Shown here: in pieces, positions 31,521 to 41,911 of the stretch
Layout of the letters: the number at the start of each line of letters is the position of its first letter
Position numbering within the stretch: the stretch's first letter is position 1
From: Aculops lycopersici
Taxonomy: Eukaryota > Arthropoda > Arachnida > Trombidiformes > Eriophyidae
DNA: 64,000 nt
Direction of reading: 5' to 3'
Assembly (NCBI GenBank): GCA_015350385.1
Contig: WNKI01000001.1
Location: forward strand, 9,913,118-9,977,117
The notes under the pieces: model-generated
What the model saw: the letters and a program-made list of their open reading frames with translations, nothing else
What the model was told of the DNA's origin: nothing
Database searches by the model: none
Program-made: the position numbers and the translations under genes

Positions 31521-33126
31521 TGCGTCTGTAGTTCGATCTTTACCTGCTCTTGATCGGCTTTCTCCCTTGAACTTGTCGCTTCTTTTCTTGTCTCTTGTCT
31601 TCTCCTCTGTGATTTTTTCTTCCCTTCACCTCGAGGCTTCTCTTCCGTTTGCTATGGTTTCTTCGAGTTTCAGGTTACTTGTTGTCGCTGTAATCGATGA
31701 CATCAACACAAAACTTGAGAAACTTGCGATTTGTTTTCATAAGACTCTATGTGTGTGTGTGTGTTACGTTCAAGTTCAGTTTATATTTCGAAATCGATTT
31801 CTAATCCACCATTCAACTCGTTGATAGTGCCACAAAAACTTGCTAGCTCTTTGCGCCTCGCCTCGTCCCGCTAGCAACTAACTTGCCTTTGCTGGCAACG
31901 TAAAACTCTTATAGCTAGAAAACTAAACTACGCTGACTCAATCAATCGCTTACTTGCTTGTTGCAAATCTAAACAAAAACGTGTAGAGTGAGATGAAAAA
32001 TAGAGTACCTGAAATAACAACAATATAATCAAGTTTGTCTTCAATCTGCGCCAACGAAGAGCCTAGTAATTCGTTGATATTTGTAATTGAAAAATATTTG
32101 CTTAAAAAGGTCGCCATGGCAGTCGAAGGAGAGAAGTCGTTTGGCTGGTTTGGTGGGAATGGAAGTGGAAGTGGAAAACTGGGCTTCGGTTGGGATTTGA
32201 GTAGTGGTAGTTGTTGTTGCTGTTTTTGCGAGTTGTTGCTTTTGGCTCGCTTGGCTTTGGCTAGCTAGATGGACGCAGCTCGGCGCAGAGCGTTTCTTTG
32301 TAAGCCGCCGCACAGCGCCACTGGTTTTCTGCGCCGCTTAGAGCCGCCCCCGTCGCTGCACTTGTTGCCACTCAAGCTGGACTGGCGCAACTCCTGTGCA
32401 ACAAAACTTTCGGCACACGCGAGCGAGCGAGTAGACAGCCAACTAGCTTGCCGTTTCTGTCTTGCTGTTGGTGTTGTTGTTGCGCCTGCAGTGTAGAAAG
32501 CAGCAGCAGTAACCATATAACCAATGACTGCGCTACTTACCACATCCAGTTGGTTAGACATAGGGAATCGAGTGTTGTGTTGGAATACCGCGCGATAATA
32601 CGACGAGTAGCTGCGATGGCCGCCGAGAGCTTCGCAGCCACAAGATGTCGCCGAATGGGGAAAATGTAGTCAGCGGGAGAGAGATAGAGAGACAAGTATG
32701 CCAAGTGGCCAGCGAGCGGAGAATCCATTAACTCGCTCGCAAGTTGCGCAACATGGACATCAACAGCCACAGGGATGGAGACGGAGAAAGAAAGGTCCAG
32801 CTTGGGCAGTTAGTTAGCTCGTTTGCCCCTCGAATTCTAGCAACAACAGCGACAACTTGCCGGCGGCCAATAGATTCCATGGAAGAGTAACAACATAATA
32901 TTGTGTAGGCAATTTTGTATGCGCTTGCCTTTTGCTTCTTGTCGCTACAGTTGGTGTTGGTATTGGTGTTGTTGTTGCTGTTGCACAAACACAAAACAGC
33001 GCGACAAAAGCAGCGCGCCACTTGGTGGTGTCGCTCAGCCACTTCGAAGTTCGAACTTATAACTGTTGCGCCGCTTGGTTAGCTCCAAGCCGAAACTCGT
33101 CGAGCTTTTGGCCAGTAAAGTCACAA

Positions 33127-33142
33127 GAGAGAGAGAGAGAGA
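33127..33142. repeat. (GA)n tract
   Basis: About eight GA units in the gene-poor region. Confidence 0.8.
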
Positions 33143-35845
33143 AAAAGAAAAGTGCGACAATTTTGCCCAAATGGAGTTTTGTCCTCGCCAATTCGACTCT
33201 AGTTCTGCGGCAACGACTCCGATGAGGCAGCTGACATTCCAAATTTTCGGTCTTGGTGGCTAACTGGCGAGCTACTAGCGAGCAACGAACAAGGATTTCC
33301 GTCCCCTCGGCCGGCCTTAAAGTGGCACTCGCCGATGTCGACGCCGCCGACGGCGGCCACTTGTTGACTGGTCGGCGGTTTCGACTCTCTACTCGGTGGT
33401 CGCTCGCTTGCCGTCGTCGTCGTCGTCGAAAACTCGAAAGCTGCCAGCCTTCAGCTCGGCGCTTGGTTTTGATATCGCTCGCGAAAGGAGTGAGTAGAGC
33501 CACCAGCCAGACGTAATGCCAACCGACGCAAGTTTGAATGATCATCATGACTTCTGCGAGGCTAGTGGTGGTTGTGGCGGCGGTGGTGCCAGATTCGTCC
33601 GAAAAAAGAGATCCAAATTAATGAGTCCATCAGCGAGGATAAAAGTCAAGCGGCGTGCTAGCTGATTAGCTTGCTCTTGCCGGCAACTGAGCACACAGAC
33701 TTGCCCTTACTGATTATAACTTATTGGCTAGCCGATGCTTCAAAGGCGTCGCCAGCCACAAGCTCGCCGCTAGACGATGCCCAAGTATAACTATGACTAC
33801 AACTAAAACTTTAACGATAGTTGTAGCCACCACCTTCGTCCAGTGGAAAAGCGAGAGGGTCGCCACCAGAGAGCCGAGAGACTGGAGATAGGAATTGACA
33901 GTGGGGGCAAGTTGCGGCGCCGGCGACATCAGTCACATTGTTTCGCACTCCCACTTTCGGCGGCGCTCCCTTTTTGACGAACTCTCACTAAGTCAAGTGG
34001 CAGAGTTGCCGCTTGTTAGATTGGATGGGAGCTGTAATTACACTTCGTCGCAGATGATAATCGTCGTGGTTGTTTGCGGCGTTGATTTTGGCGCTGTTAA
34101 TCACAGGCGCACGATATGCTTGTTTTACAACCACCTCAGCTGGCGTCGCTTCAAATGGCAACCACCGAGTTAGCGGCCATCAGGAGCTCGCTCGACAAAA
34201 GTTTCGCCCCGCCACTCTTGTGGTGGGGGCATTTGCAGTTGAGTTGCATTAGAAGTGGCGGGCTAAGCTTCGGTGGCACATCCGCCGCAACACCAGCAAC
34301 GGCGGCCACTGTTGCTGCGAATTAGTCCGAATCAAATCTCGACTGCTGGGTTTGTAGTGGCTGGCGGTTGGATCATCATCGTTGCCATTGTTGTTCAGAC
34401 ACTCAATCTGGCGGCTCCTCTTCTGATATTTGCCACTTTAACTCGCTCCTCCAATCGCTTCCATCATGCCTGCCAACGAGTCGAGCTCAACACCAAGCCC
34501 CAAAGCCATCAGTCAGATTTAGCGAATCCTTGGTCTCGATACACCCGCTCGCTCGCCAGTTGCAGTAGCCAGCGCGCTTATCATGCCATTAGTTTGAGTA
34601 ACATTATTGGCACTGTCAGTGTAAAGCGAGAAGGTGCTGCGAGATAGAGAAAGAGAAAACTCGCGGGTCGTCGGCCGCTCGATGATGTTATGGCCAGAGG
34701 GGGAGAGAGAACTAGAATTAGCTTGCCAACACAATGAGCTCGCCATCTAAAAAGTTGATCTTACCAAAATAAGATCCGACGCATCGAGTTGTCCGAAATT
34801 AGACAGTCATTGATGAAGCCATTGTTCTCTCTGTTCCTCTCCACTTTCTTCAATGCCCCCTCTAGTGTAATATAATCTCCCTCGAGACTATTCATATATC
34901 GGTAACCAAGATCCGCAAATAGGAAGTGAGACCAATGATCTCAAGTGGCCGCTTGATTGTCGCATAGTATATAAATAATTGTATCAGATTGATTGTGTGT
35001 TAACTAACAACTTGTTTGCTTCCAAATCCTGAGAACATTACATCTAGATAAAAGATACTAAATATTGGCTTATATTATATTATAATTACACTCTTAAATC
35101 CAACTCTGAGTTTCGTTATTTTGCTGACCACTTGAAATCATGAGAGAGTTGAGCTAATTAAAATGACCAAGTTACCTTATGGAAACACCGGCGAGCTAGT
35201 TTCCTCCTCTTTGCCAGTACATCTTTTCTTGATGTATGATAAATTTAGAATCAAATTAGCACACTAATGAACCAAACTCTTAGCCCAGCCTCAAGCCACC
35301 TCATAAGTGAGTCTCAGATGCCAAGTTCGCCTGTATCACTTTCGTCTCACACGAACTTTGGTAAAAACTTGAACTTCACGATCATGTGAGTCGACCACAT
35401 CTAGAGTAGAACCTTAACGACCTCTGGCGGCTGGATACTCAGTTATGTATTACATTATCGTCGAATTGTAAGTGCCTCATCGAATTTACAAACATTGAGC
35501 ACACTACCTGTCACGCAGTCTTAGTAAATTTTCTAATTGTTTTATCGTTGAACTTTCATCTATGAACTGAAAGTGAAAGTGACTTGAAACTCTCAGAGAA
35601 TGGATTTAACAAGAGCTCCAGAAACTTGGCCACCAAAATCTCCAATGAATCGTGAGTTACTTGTAAATTTGATCCGTTTCTTTCTTCTCTAATCTCATTT
35701 TACCGGAATAGACTTATCGCACTTATAACAAGCCAAATCTTTCGCCAACTCCAGCAAGGGAAAAATCCGAAGTGGATTTCAGGTGTTCCTATCAAATTGA
35801 TGGAGCAGAGGGTCACTCGGCGACTCGATGATATCATCAAATCTT

Positions 35846-35870
35846 ACCCTTAATCCCAAAGATTAAGGGT
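35846..35870. other. 10-bp perfect inverted repeat
   Basis: ACCCTTAATC and GATTAAGGGT flank a 5-nt CCAAA spacer in non-coding DNA. No associated gene end was found. Confidence 0.4.
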
Positions 35871-37134
35871 GAATGCAATTTATGTGAATGGCAGGAGAAG
35901 TTTCGCTTATCTTCATCCATTGATCTGCCGGCTCCTCGAAATCGCTCGCCTCAATCTCCAAGCTTCAAACTCTTCTGTAGTTGCCGCCTTCGGAGTGGCG
36001 AGCAGAGGTGATGGCAGCGGCAACAGCAACAGGTTGCTAGACTCCGCCAACGGTGAGATTTCAATCAATAAGTTACAGCTTAAACTCGGCCAGTTTGCAT
36101 AGATTAATCTAGCGTCTTCTCCATCATCTCTTCTGTAATTGCTAGCCTCATGAGTGATGACAAACGAATGACCGCAAAGAGGTACGTCACTCCATCTAAC
36201 ATTAGCAGAGGTAAACATCTGTTTTGATTAGCAATAATAACTTTTTACCGACTAAATCGGCGGCATCGCACCTGTTGATCCGCCTATCGAGTCTCGAATT
36301 TAGTTTAGAATTTTGTCTCATAAATGTCTCCTGGTTAGCTGGTGCCATCTACTGGGTCAATAAGTTATAATCTCAACCAGCGCCGAAACTTGAAAACTTG
36401 AGCGCCGAATCATTAGAGGGCTAGTCGAGAATTGATCCAAGCTCACCGTAATATGTGGTGAGTTAATAATTGGCTACCTGTTGCAGTTTATTTATGGCAA
36501 ATGGTCATGCGATTCGAAAGATTGTTTCCTGTTCGGGTATCGTGACCCCTGCTCTCGTTACCCTAACTAACTCTACCAGTGACCGTGTGATTTAAAGCAA
36601 CCCTTTCATTCCGTTTCGCGTCACACACTCCCTATGTGATACTTGTGTGAGAGAGTCCATTAAGATTAATTTTAGTTTGATTTGAGTGCTATATTAGCTT
36701 GCATGCAATTCGAGTTTTAATTTGATTGGATTTGTTGTTACAAATGCGCGAGTTAGTTCTTATTTCTTGCCGCTACAAGCCGACCCGCCGCCAGCTACGC
36801 GTAGCTATGATGAAATCTGGCTTCGCGTGGTGCCAGAGACCATCAAATGAGTAGAGTGTAAGAAATTCAAGGCTTATATTAGTTAAATAGTTATCTAACA
36901 ACAACGCCAACAACAGAAGAGGATACAATCATTTAGATGGTGGCACGCGCGCAAATTGGCACAAGTTGCTTTATGGAGCTGATAACTCGCACTCATTCAT
37001 TTTATTGTGAATGCCTCTGTCGTTGCCGTAACATCTAGCCACCGTTGCTCGTTTGGCTGTCTATTGGGTGGTTGTTAGATTTCAGGGCTGTTGTTGGTTT
37101 CTTAGGACGTGAGTTGAGAATCCATGTCAGTGTG

Positions 37135-37350
37135 TTAGTGGTGGTCGAGGCAGATCTCCAGATAAGCAACAAGTGACAAGCTCACAGGAGACGTCCATTT
37201 ACCATCATACGGTGCGTGCTCTTGCAAGCGATCAATCTCTTTTTTCATTTCGATGTGAAAACCTGTTGCTTGTATCCTATTGCCTGGAAGAGAAAAAGAG
37301 AAAGTCGCACCCGTTGCCGCAAGAGTTAGCCAATAAAAAATAATCAACAT
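37135..37350 (-). CDS. Candidate small secreted protein or terminal exon
   Basis: A 71-codon frame whose first 22 residues look like a signal peptide (hydrophobic LIIFYWLTLAATGA). The same DNA carries a textbook acceptor, TTTCTCTTTTTCTCTTCCAG, ending at plus 37284. The piece from 37283 to the stop may therefore be a last exon (GFHIEMKKEIDRLQEHAPYD, helical and charged) instead. AATAAA on this strand lies at plus 37007-37002. The ATG context is poor. Family not recognised. Confidence 0.3.
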   Translation of the reverse strand: MLIIFYWLTLAATGATFSFSLPGNRIQATGFHIEMKKEIDRLQEHAPYDGKWTSPVSLSLVAYLEICLDHH

Positions 37351-37474
37351 ACACCGTCCGTCCGTTTATATATGCGAATTCTAACTTAATATCCTAGAAA
37401 ACAATCGCATCTCATTGACCCAAAAGCGGGATTAATTTATTAGATTACTACAAGATCAACTGTCATTGGGAGCT

Positions 37475-37912
37475 ATGGCGAGCGATAGGTCACCCCAAAT
37501 GGCGGCAGCGCCGCCTACACCGATAAAGTTTGACTTGTCTCAGATCAAGTCGCATCCGTTAGCTGTCCTGAATAGATCTATGGAGGAGCCAGAGGATCAT
37601 ATTGAAGAGGAGCAAAAACAAGAACAAAAGCCGCAACTACTAGTCCAGAGTCCACCAAAAGAACATCAACCGAAGCAGCAGCAGCAGCACCAACCAGTAA
37701 AGAGCCCCTTACAAGAACACCGGCAGAAGCGGCTGAGCATGAGGTCAATCAAACCTGCATACTATAATAACAACAATGATGAACTGGCTAGTCCCCAACC
37801 TAAAGTTCTGTTGCCCAACTTCTCAATCAGGCCATATACTGAATCGCGGCGTCATACAGGTATCCCGGTAATGACTGAATCCGAGGATGTTGCATTTCAG
37901 CTGATGCGATAA
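37475..37912 (+). CDS. Small low-complexity protein, unknown
   Basis: 145 residues from ATG 37475. It is proline-, glutamine- and glutamate-rich, with a polyQ/H-like centre and a more ordered C-terminus (VLLPNFSIRPYTESRRHTGI, then an acidic end DVAFQLMR). No domain, signal peptide or membrane segment is visible. AATAAA at 37954-37959, 42 bp after the stop, supports a real transcript. It could also be the last exon of a longer gene. Function unknown. Confidence 0.55.
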   Translation: MASDRSPQMAAAPPTPIKFDLSQIKSHPLAVLNRSMEEPEDHIEEEQKQEQKPQLLVQSPPKEHQPKQQQQHQPVKSPLQEHRQKRLSMRSIKPAYYNNNNDELASPQPKVLLPNFSIRPYTESRRHTGIPVMTESEDVAFQLMR

Positions 37913-37953
37913 TTTTTGATTACTTAACCGGCTATGTGCTTTTGATTTGATAC

Positions 37954-37959
37954 AATAAA
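37954..37959 (+). terminator. Poly(A) signal AATAAA
   Basis: AATAAA 42 bp after the stop of the small low-complexity protein and 79 bp before the tRNA-Asn gene. Confidence 0.55.
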
Positions 37960-38037
37960 TATAGTGAATGTACTTTCTCTCTGTCGCCGAGTCGACTAGA
38001 CAATGCAACACACAAGTGGCCCCGGTAATCATTCATT

Positions 38038-38111
38038 GTCGGGGTGGCGCAATCGGCTAGCGCGTTTGGCTGTTAACCAAAAGGTTGGTGGTTCGAATCC
38101 ACCTCTCGACG
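38038..38111 (+). tRNA. tRNA-Asn (GTT)
   Basis: A complete intronless cloverleaf. The 7-bp acceptor stem pairs GTCGGGG with TCTCGAC, with two G-T pairs. The D arm is GCGC/GCGC, the anticodon stem TTTGG/CCAAA encloses CTGTTAA (anticodon GTT at 38072-38074), and the T arm is GGTGG-TTCGAAT-CCACC. The discriminator base is G; CCA is not encoded. The B box GGTTCGAATCC and A-box-like TGGCGCAATCGG are intact. A T8 run follows at 38118-38125. Confidence 0.96.
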
Positions 38112-38117
38112 GTTGTA

Positions 38118-38125
38118 TTTTTTTT
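38118..38125 (+). terminator. Pol III terminator T8
   Basis: Eight consecutive T residues 7 nt after the tRNA-Asn discriminator base, typical for RNA polymerase III termination. Confidence 0.8.
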
Positions 38126-38360
38126 CTTATCTTGGCCGATAATTTCAAATTTCATAATTTCTCTAATGTTGCTTGTGGTTCTTGGTACTCATCGTCGTGG
38201 TGGTAGTCGTTGCAGCTGCTGTTGCCGCTACTGAGCTTGTTGGGCGAGGCGTACCTGACGAGGTACCGGCAGCTACTCGCGCGAACCTTAACAGGCCAAC
38301 ACCCGCCCACGCCGACCGCTTGCCTTCTTTCAATTAAAGCCAAGTCCAGTGGAGTTTATT

Positions 38361-38392
38361 TGAGTTTGAGTTTGAGCTTGAGCTTGAGCCTG
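38361..38392. repeat. GAGTTT/GAGCTT hexamer repeat
   Basis: Five to six degenerate hexamers differing by T/C at the fourth base. Confidence 0.75.
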
Positions 38393-38918
38393 AGAAAGTT
38401 GACTGCTCGTGTGTTTTGGTGTGTCTCCCGATAGCTCGCCCGCTTCCTGGGTAGCCCCGCGAGCTTGCGCACCGAACGACGACGATGGCGACGAGCAAGC
38501 CAACAGCTTGCCGATTGGATGGCCGAGCAACAACAACGCCGACCCCGATGATGGAGCCAAAGACTCAAGCTTGTGGAGGCGCCAAGATGCCAGTCGAAGC
38601 GCCGCCTTCCAATTCTGCACGACTCTGCCAACTTCGCGATAAGAAAAGCTTGGCCCAAACTCTACAACAAACATATGCGCTCTTGAGTCTCAATGACTAA
38701 CTTTGCAATGGCCCATAGAGTAACTAAGTGAGCGAAAGCTACGGTAACTGTGATGGCGACACCAGGCGAGAGATTGCGAGCAACGGCAGTGGAAACAACA
38801 AGCTCGAAATCCTCTCGAGCTTCGCTGGCCTCTAGTTTTCTGGCTCACAACTCCCATAGAGTAGGAGAGCAAGAGAGAGCTGTAACTTTGGCCAGCCATT
38901 GAGGGCGCCACCGCAATC

Positions 38919-38937
38919 GAGAGAGAGAGAGAGAGAG
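38919..38937. repeat. (GA)n tract
   Basis: About nine GA units in non-coding DNA. Confidence 0.8.
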
Positions 38938-39425
38938 TGTTTCCAGAGGCAGTGCCTGTTTTCCAGCTTGTTGCTCGATTTATCTGCGTGTATCGCCATT
39001 GCTATTGCTTGCTGAATCCGAACGTGCAGCTCACTTTCGTTAGTCGAAGGAAAAATGACTAGGCATATGTGCCTTACTTTTTGCAGCCAAAGTAGCGCCC
39101 AAAACTCCACAACTTCTCTCAAGGTGAGGTAATTTTAACCTGCTTACCCTCAGACCCATCCAATCAAAACAATCAACCCTAATTTGCTTTTTGATTTCAT
39201 CATTTCAAAGTCATTTGCAAGGGGGTAGGGAATTTCATCACTATTAGTAGCTCACAAAATTGCAAGGTCACACCATCAATCAACTAACTGAATAATATTG
39301 TCTTCATATCACTAACTGCAAATCAATTGACTCATGCGGAGTGAGAGGAATCCATTGAATTGTTAATAGACTCAGTATTTTAATCAAAAAAGGTTCAAAT
39401 ATCACTACCTAATCAATCAATCAGA

Positions 39426-40282
39426 ATGCACGACACGTATTTTGTCGAGGAACGAAGCGGCGTTATTGGCCTTGGACCGCTAACAAACTCACCCGACTTG
39501 TATTATCGTCGAGCAAAGACAAATTGGAATTCGCCAATACCTTGGATTCATCTAATCATTTGCCTCTTGGCCATCCCCTTAATCATTTGGAATCTCTACC
39601 TGTTGATGGACACAATCATTGCTTATACTCAGGTTACTGTTAATCCAAATGGCGAGGCAGTACAATACACCGCAGTTCATCCACTCGGTTTAACAATAGT
39701 GCTATGCGCCATCCTCATGAATCTGTAAGTAGTCTATCAATATAACCTAAATGATATTTCTCTCTTTCGGACACACCAAAGAAACATAGATCTAACTAAG
39801 CTTCTAATTTCACCATTAGGTTGGGAGGCGTCTTCGCGCTCGTCACCGAGGCCGCCTGCTTCTCGGATAAGCTAGCCAAGTTGCTCTACGTGATGGCCTA
39901 TCTAAGCATTGCCATTTCCATCTACATGCTAGTCTTTACCCACAGGATGCTACACGTTCTCTGGCTCATACTCCTCTTTATATTCATTATTTGTTGGGGC
40001 TTTGGCTTCTGGAGATTCACAATCATCTCGTCGATTTATCTCAACGAGGAGGGTCCAGTTTGGTTCAAGCCACTGCTCTACTTTTGTCTAGCAGCTATCC
40101 CTATTCTAACAACCAGCAGTCAGTGTCGAGACGTCAAGAATCTCTATGGATGCCTGCCAAACGATCTTTTTGGCGGTCGCATCATGTACAACGACTTTTT
40201 CTCATTTATAATCATGACAGTTATTGCAGTTATCAGCGCCTTGCCATGGCTATTTGGAGTACCCCATAACCCACAGCTTTGA
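39426..40282 (+). CDS. Unrecognised six-helix membrane protein (two exons)
   Basis: Join of 39426-39724 and 39820-40282 (253 residues). The 95-bp intron (GTAAGT at 39725, ATTAG acceptor ending 39819) restores the continuous sequence MNLLGGVFALVTEA. Hydrophobic segments lie at about 39-62, 85-110, 118-140, 145-165, 185-200 and 225-245. The N-terminus is hydrophilic with DTYFVEERSGV, and a loop with two cysteines (SSQCRDVKNLYGCL) precedes the last helix. It does not match tetraspanin, XK, claudin or transporter signatures I know. Location in a membrane is clear; role unknown. It is convergent with TMED10. Confidence 0.85.
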
Positions 40283-40702
40283 GAAGATTTGAGTGTTGAA
40301 TCTAAGTCAGGGATGGTAACTACAGGTAGTCATTGCAAGCGCAGAAGAAAAGAAGTATGAAATCCAATAATCTCAACCAAGAGAATACTCAACTCCCTTC
40401 AAAATTCAATTGGGTGGGCTAGGATTTTATCGAGGAACAACATGAACAAACCAAAGGAGTACAAGCTCACTGTTCGGATTCCAAGTCACGAAAACTTGGA
40501 TTAATTTTTGAGAGCTTTATAATCTCAAAGATTCATTGTAATATACGCGACGAAATGTAAAAAATGCAACGAAGTAACAGGTGTTTCGATCACATCATAC
40601 TGATTGAATTATTGGCACTTAAGTAAACTAACTAAATTTTGATATCGTGAAATCAAATTGTACGTCTCTATATCAGTACCTTCACTGTACATAAATTTAT
40701 GT

Positions 40703-40731
40703 TTATTGCTGGCTTGTCAGGCCAGCAATAA
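40703..40731. other. 11-bp perfect hairpin, 7-nt loop
   Basis: TTATTGCTGGC and GCCAGCAATAA pair perfectly around TTGTCAG, about 90 bp downstream of the TMED10 stop on the minus strand. Confidence 0.55.
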
Positions 40732-40760
40732 TTATCGATGGTTTATATAGTTTGATTTCT

Positions 40761-40785
40761 AACCTTGTTTTATGGGAACAAGGTT
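40761..40785. other. 9-bp perfect hairpin, 7-nt loop
   Basis: AACCTTGTT and AACAAGGTT pair around TTATGGG, 35 bp downstream of the TMED10 stop on the minus strand and 29 bp from the 11-bp hairpin. Confidence 0.5.
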
Positions 40786-40820
40786 GTGAACAATAATTTA
40801 ATATCTTGGATTGCACTCAA

Positions 40821-41474
40821 TTAGTCAATGAGCTTACGAGCCTTGAAGAATGTTCTTAAGTATAGAATTTGCCAAGTTGTCAAAACTAGCAGGATGACGA
40901 CAGATGTGATAGTTTGGTAAAACAATCTATTGTTTGTCGAGGCGTTTGTGTCTCTCATCTCCTTTTCGCGCTTCTTGAGGTAGGCAAAATCGACTATGAT
41001 AGAATTGGTCAAGTCGTTAATCTTGTTCAAGTCTTGCTCTAGTTGTGACATCTTATCATGGTCAATCGCTTCGTACTTCTTCGCATCAGCTCCAACACGA
41101 TAGTCGACATAAATCTCAATAGCCTCTGATTGGTGATTACTCGTGGGATCTGCTGAATAGGTAAAGCAGAGGTCGTAAAAGTCGGATTTTTCTGAAGTTA
41201 CGGCGAATTTACCTTTACCAGAGACTTTATCACGGTTCAGAGCAACATGTCCCTGAGAGTCAGTTATCTTCATGTCAATTATTTGGCCTGCCACATTAGG
41301 AACTTCGTATTCACCAACCGCAAGTTGGTTCGGGTACATCTCGTGTGTCAGACATCTCTTAGTATGCGGCTGTATATTGAAACGAATCGTATGACAAAAT
41401 TGAAGAATCGAGCATAACATGAGGAACAACGCTCCAATAAGATTTACATTGATGTTTATGTTTGGAATTATCAT
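40821..41474 (-). CDS. TMED10: p24 cargo receptor TMED10 (p24 delta, baiser)
   Basis: 217 residues, one exon, the usual length. p24 proteins cycle between ER and Golgi in COPI/COPII vesicles and sort secretory cargo, including GPI-anchored proteins. A signal peptide (about 1-28) is followed by a GOLD domain (about 30-125; the CLTHEM and LCFTYSA cysteines can form its disulfide), a coiled coil (about 135-175), one membrane helix (about 185-205) and a short tail. The tail FFKARKLID carries the FF COPII motif and a KKLIE-like COPI motif of the delta subfamily, which identifies TMED10. Confidence 0.95.
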   Translation of the reverse strand: MIIPNININVNLIGALFLMLCSILQFCHTIRFNIQPHTKRCLTHEMYPNQLAVGEYEVPNVAGQIIDMKITDSQGHVALNRDKVSGKGKFAVTSEKSDFYDLCFTYSADPTSNHQSEAIEIYVDYRVGADAKKYEAIDHDKMSQLEQDLNKINDLTNSIIVDFAYLKKREKEMRDTNASTNNRLFYQTITSVVILLVLTTWQILYLRTFFKARKLID

Positions 41475-41911
41475 CTTGCCGTCAACACTTTTTGCTCGGT
41501 AACAAAATATTTAGGAAGAATATGTAAATTCAATAACATAAGGTTGCTAATACGTGAACAATCTGCAAGAAGATCTCATACAAGGCCAGATGAGATAATA
41601 GGACTTGAAGTGGAACCAAAAAGAGAATCCTACCTTGCTTGATAAAGGTAATGAAATTGTCTTTTGACAACGTGTACAAATGATAATGACAGAGTCAACA
41701 TTGCGCTGTTTCTATACGAGGCGGGCCGACTCAGCCGGGATGTAAACTGCACGCCTACCAGCGAATGCTCGTTGAGTACCGCCGACGCTCGAACGCACAT
41801 GGATTCGAAGTTCGAACAACAACAACAAAGCGGTCACGTTTTGCAACTTGAAATGGCCACTTTCCATGAAATCCGATAGAATGGTATTGTTAAATTTGAA
41901 CCCTATTAAGT
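41475..41911. other. Divergent promoter between TMED10 and PRORP
   Basis: 437 bp serving both genes. The open frame at 41664-41879 is low complexity and is probably not a gene. Confidence 0.5.

Larger units (their letters stand above)
31521..37134. other. Large gene-poor region upstream of the tetraspanin
   Basis: About 5.6 kb with no recognisable coding exon. It carries GA, TG and GCGAG-rich tracts, several CCACTTG/CAAGTGG words (32702, 33018, 33357, 33994, 34942, 35128), a 10-bp perfect hairpin (35846-35870) and minus-strand donor-like sites (GTAAGT near 32542, GTAAG near 34764). These would suit leader exons and enhancers of the tetraspanin, but this is inference. Confidence 0.45.
38126..39425. 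other. Non-coding region with simple repeats
   Basis: It holds a degenerate GAGTTT/GAGCTT hexamer repeat (38361-38392) and a GA run (38919-38937). A minus-strand donor-like site (GTCTGAG then GTAAGC) occurs near 39150, preceded by an ATG, possibly a leader exon. No coding region I can support. Confidence 0.45.
40283..40820. other. Convergent 3' region with two hairpins
   Basis: 538 bp between the six-helix protein and TMED10 stop codons. No coding sequence is seen; it is AT-rich, with two perfect inverted repeats listed separately. Confidence 0.6.

Noticed and set aside
32265..32561. 98-codon minus frame beginning ATGTCTAACC
   Set aside because: A GTAAGT donor lies eight codons in; it may be a leader exon but the rest has no protein character.
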